Assembly: GCA_932294295.1 (NCBI GenBank)
Contig: OW028584.1
Location: 32,931,969-32,995,968, forward strand
From: Alitta virens
Taxonomy: Eukaryota > Annelida > Polychaeta > Phyllodocida > Nereididae
Reading direction: 5' to 3'
DNA length: 64,000 bases
Shown here piece by piece: positions 63,743-64,000 of the stretch; position 1 is the stretch's first letter, and each line of letters starts with the position of its first letter. The position numbers were made by a program, and so were the translations under genes. Below the pieces are notes generated by a model that did no database searches, was not told the origin of the DNA, and worked only from the letters and a program-made list of their open reading frames with translations.

Positions 63743-63913
63743 GCTTATTACTGGAGCTTGGGTGGAAGACTGTCATTCTCGAATTTTCCAATCACATCCT
63801 ACATGGTTAGAACGACGCTGTTCCACTTGGTGTCTGGACTGAACGTCAAGCGTTGGAATTATAGAAGTATTACACCTTTCATATTAACAAACTACAGGGG
63901 TTCATATATATGA
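63743..63913 (+). CDS. Ankyrin-cGLR gene, next exon (C-terminal part of Mab-21 domain)
   Basis: Begins directly after acceptor tcattctttcag, in phase 0 with the 56683-58438 exon. The first residues AYYWSLGG continue the helical lobe, and ITSYMVRTTLFHLV matches the family's conserved S-Y-x-[LV]-[KR]-T-x-[LF] helix. The open frame ends at TGA 63911-63913, giving 56 codons and 639 residues with the large exon. Mab-21 proteins usually continue for several more helices. The exon may therefore end earlier (a weak donor, AGAA/gtatta, lies at 63867) and join exons beyond the window. The last 15-20 residues before the stop are doubtful. Confidence 0.75.
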   Translation, partial: AYYWSLGGRLSFSNFPITSYMVRTTLFHLVSGLNVKRWNYRSITPFILTNYRGSYI

Positions 63914-64000
63914 GAATGTTAATGCAATAAATCCTAGAATACCAAAAAGTTACTAAAAAAGCACCAATCCTAACAGATTAAAAAAAAAAGAGAAAAGTGA

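Overview
This is eukaryotic, AT-rich (by eye, roughly two thirds A+T) animal genomic DNA. The evidence is a spliced coding exon with GT/AG borders, Mab-21/cGAS-family coding sequence, Tc1/mariner and CR1/jockey-type elements, tRNA-headed SINE fragments, and very large tandem arrays. A marine invertebrate is likely. The recurrent TAGGCCTA-type word would suit an echinoderm, but that is a weak hint and I cannot name the species.

Layout. (1) About 1-22,955: a satellite array built on a 126-bp monomer. It is organised into higher-order blocks of about 5.4-6.1 kb: a divergent sub-array, a homogeneous sub-array and a roughly 410-bp unique island that recurs three times. (2) About 22,955-41,626: a second array with a unit of about 1.58 kb, itself made of degenerate relatives of the first monomer. 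It has a 4-unit (6.3 kb) higher-order period and one precise 2,744-bp tandem duplication. Short ORFs repeated through both arrays look like by-products of the repeats. (3) 41,627-45,003: a 3.38-kb segment bounded by 42-bp terminal inverted repeats. It carries several small, decayed, convergent ORFs that I cannot assign to a family. (4) 45.0-54.8 kb: gene-poor DNA with a SINE head, a MITE, a dead CR1/jockey-type LINE with a nested inverted-repeat insertion, and microsatellites. (5) 55.0-56.3 kb: a GC-rich 39-bp minisatellite with a 6-unit higher-order pattern and dense G-quadruplex potential on the minus strand. (6) 56,683-63,913: the one clear host gene. It encodes ankyrin repeats followed by a Mab-21/cGAS-like nucleotidyltransferase domain with all three acidic metal-ligand residues, split by a 5.3-kb intron. 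The intron holds a nearly complete DD37E Tc1/mariner transposon (58,725-60,323, three in-frame stops) and several inverted and direct repeats.

Functionally, only the ankyrin-cGLR gene looks alive. It would be a candidate cytosolic innate-immune sensor that makes a nucleotide second messenger (inference from family). Everything else is repeat, mobile element or their remains. The 5' end of the gene, and perhaps its 3' end, lies in exons I could not locate or outside the window.
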